Source of the DNA: an uncultured Flavobacteriaceae bacterium
Lineage (GTDB): Bacteria; Bacteroidota; Bacteroidia; Flavobacteriales; Flavobacteriaceae
NCBI GenBank assembly: GCA_938088195.1
Contig: CALKEO010000067.1
Coordinates: 1 to 33,599, forward strand
DNA length: 33,599 nt
Direction of reading: 5' to 3'
Below, piece by piece: positions 33,251 through 33,599 of this stretch (the first letter of the stretch is position 1; the number at the start of each line of letters is the position of its first letter). The notes below the pieces were generated by a model, which saw only the letters and a program-made list of their open reading frames with translations, was not told the DNA's origin and searched no databases. A program made the translations under genes and the position numbers.

Positions 33251-33255
33251 TATTC

Positions 33256-33599
33256 ATGAGAATAAAAGCTTTGGTAATTTGTTCTATTTTTCTTCTATCA
33301 AACTTGGCTAATAGTCAAAATTCAAAAGGAATTAGTTCGCCGTTTATTAGCACATCATTCGATTCTTTTAAAACAGGTGAGTGGATTAAATTTAGAATTC
33401 ACTACGGTATTTTCAACGCTAGTTATGCCACTTTAGAACTTCAAGAAAGTAGTGTTGGCAATGAAAGTGTACACAAAGCAGTAGCAATTGGAAGAACCAC
33501 GGGAATTGCTAGGTTTTTCTTCAAGGTTGAAGACAGATATGAAACTTATTTTAAAAAAAATATTGTAAAACCATTAAAATCTACCAGAAATATTTATGA
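33256..33599 (+). CDS. DUF3108 family secreted protein, 3'-truncated by window edge
   Basis: The frame stays open to the end of the window, showing 114 residues of a longer protein. The N-terminus is a signal peptide (about 1-21, ending LANSQ). The mature part has FKTGEWIKFRIHYGIFNASY and GRTTGIARFFFKVEDRYETY, the pattern I recognise from the DUF3108 family of Bacteroidota, predicted periplasmic or lipid-associated beta proteins of unknown function. It starts 19 bases after uvrC with no Shine-Dalgarno sequence. Only the N-terminal half can be judged, so truncation beyond the window cannot be excluded. Confidence 0.82.
   Translation, partial: MRIKALVICSIFLLSNLANSQNSKGISSPFISTSFDSFKTGEWIKFRIHYGIFNASYATLELQESSVGNESVHKAVAIGRTTGIARFFFKVEDRYETYFKKNIVKPLKSTRNIY

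Overview
The window is an AT-rich (by eye about 70% A+T), densely packed chromosomal segment of a member of the Bacteroidota, most likely a marine flavobacterium with a streamlined genome. The evidence is a complete Bat aerotolerance operon in flavobacterial order, a TonB-dependent receptor ending in Phe, an LspA of the long Bacteroidota form, a DksA-like protein with a degenerate zinc finger, missing Shine-Dalgarno sequences, and TAnnTTTG-type -7 promoter elements. No tRNA, rRNA, CRISPR array, insertion sequence, phage gene or defence island was seen. No gap between genes exceeds about 125 bases.

Layout. (1) 1-4991, plus strand: the end of hemF, then hemB (heme synthesis), a membrane-anchored serine hydrolase of the beta-lactamase fold, a fused two-domain peptide-type ABC ATPase and a small four-helix membrane protein, closed by a hairpin at 4996-5020. 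(2) 5115-8066: gpsA (+), converging on pheS (-) and a conserved 118-residue protein (-), then cvpA (+). (3) 8046-16894, minus strand: the Bat operon, read as moxR, DUF58, a two-TM BatD-like protein, batA, batB, batC, batD, batE. (4) 16991-20136, minus strand: a TTG-started ArsC-family protein, a secreted DUF1080 protein, yicC, gmk and nadD, feeding toward the Bat operon. (5) 20223-30469, plus strand: a cystathionine gamma-synthase/lyase family enzyme, gdhA, recO, a TonB-dependent receptor, ileS, a DksA-like gene and lspA. (6) 30466-33599: fau and a DUF3784 membrane protein (-), then uvrC and the start of a DUF3108 gene (+).

Most genes are core metabolism, translation and envelope functions. 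The Bat block is the one large multi-gene system: a MoxR AAA+ ATPase, a DUF58 protein, two membrane-anchored VWA proteins and TPR/beta-sandwich partners that probably form a cell-envelope complex. All three convergent gene pairs overlap at their 3' ends, and many neighbouring genes share stop and start codons, which suggests strong compaction and translational coupling.

The most distinctive observations are these. IleRS carries a swapped class I signature, GIHH in place of HxGH, a form linked to very high mupirocin resistance. BatC carries a 13-copy, 12-bp tandem repeat encoding Lys/Asp-rich residues. HemB has the Asp-type metal site. Several genes have non-ATG starts with -7 boxes so close to the start codon that leaderless transcripts are possible. 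I did not find a convincing novel multi-gene system; the best uncharacterised genes are the membrane protein at 4560-4991, the 118-residue protein at 7137-7493 and the two-TM BatD-like protein at 13399-15015.
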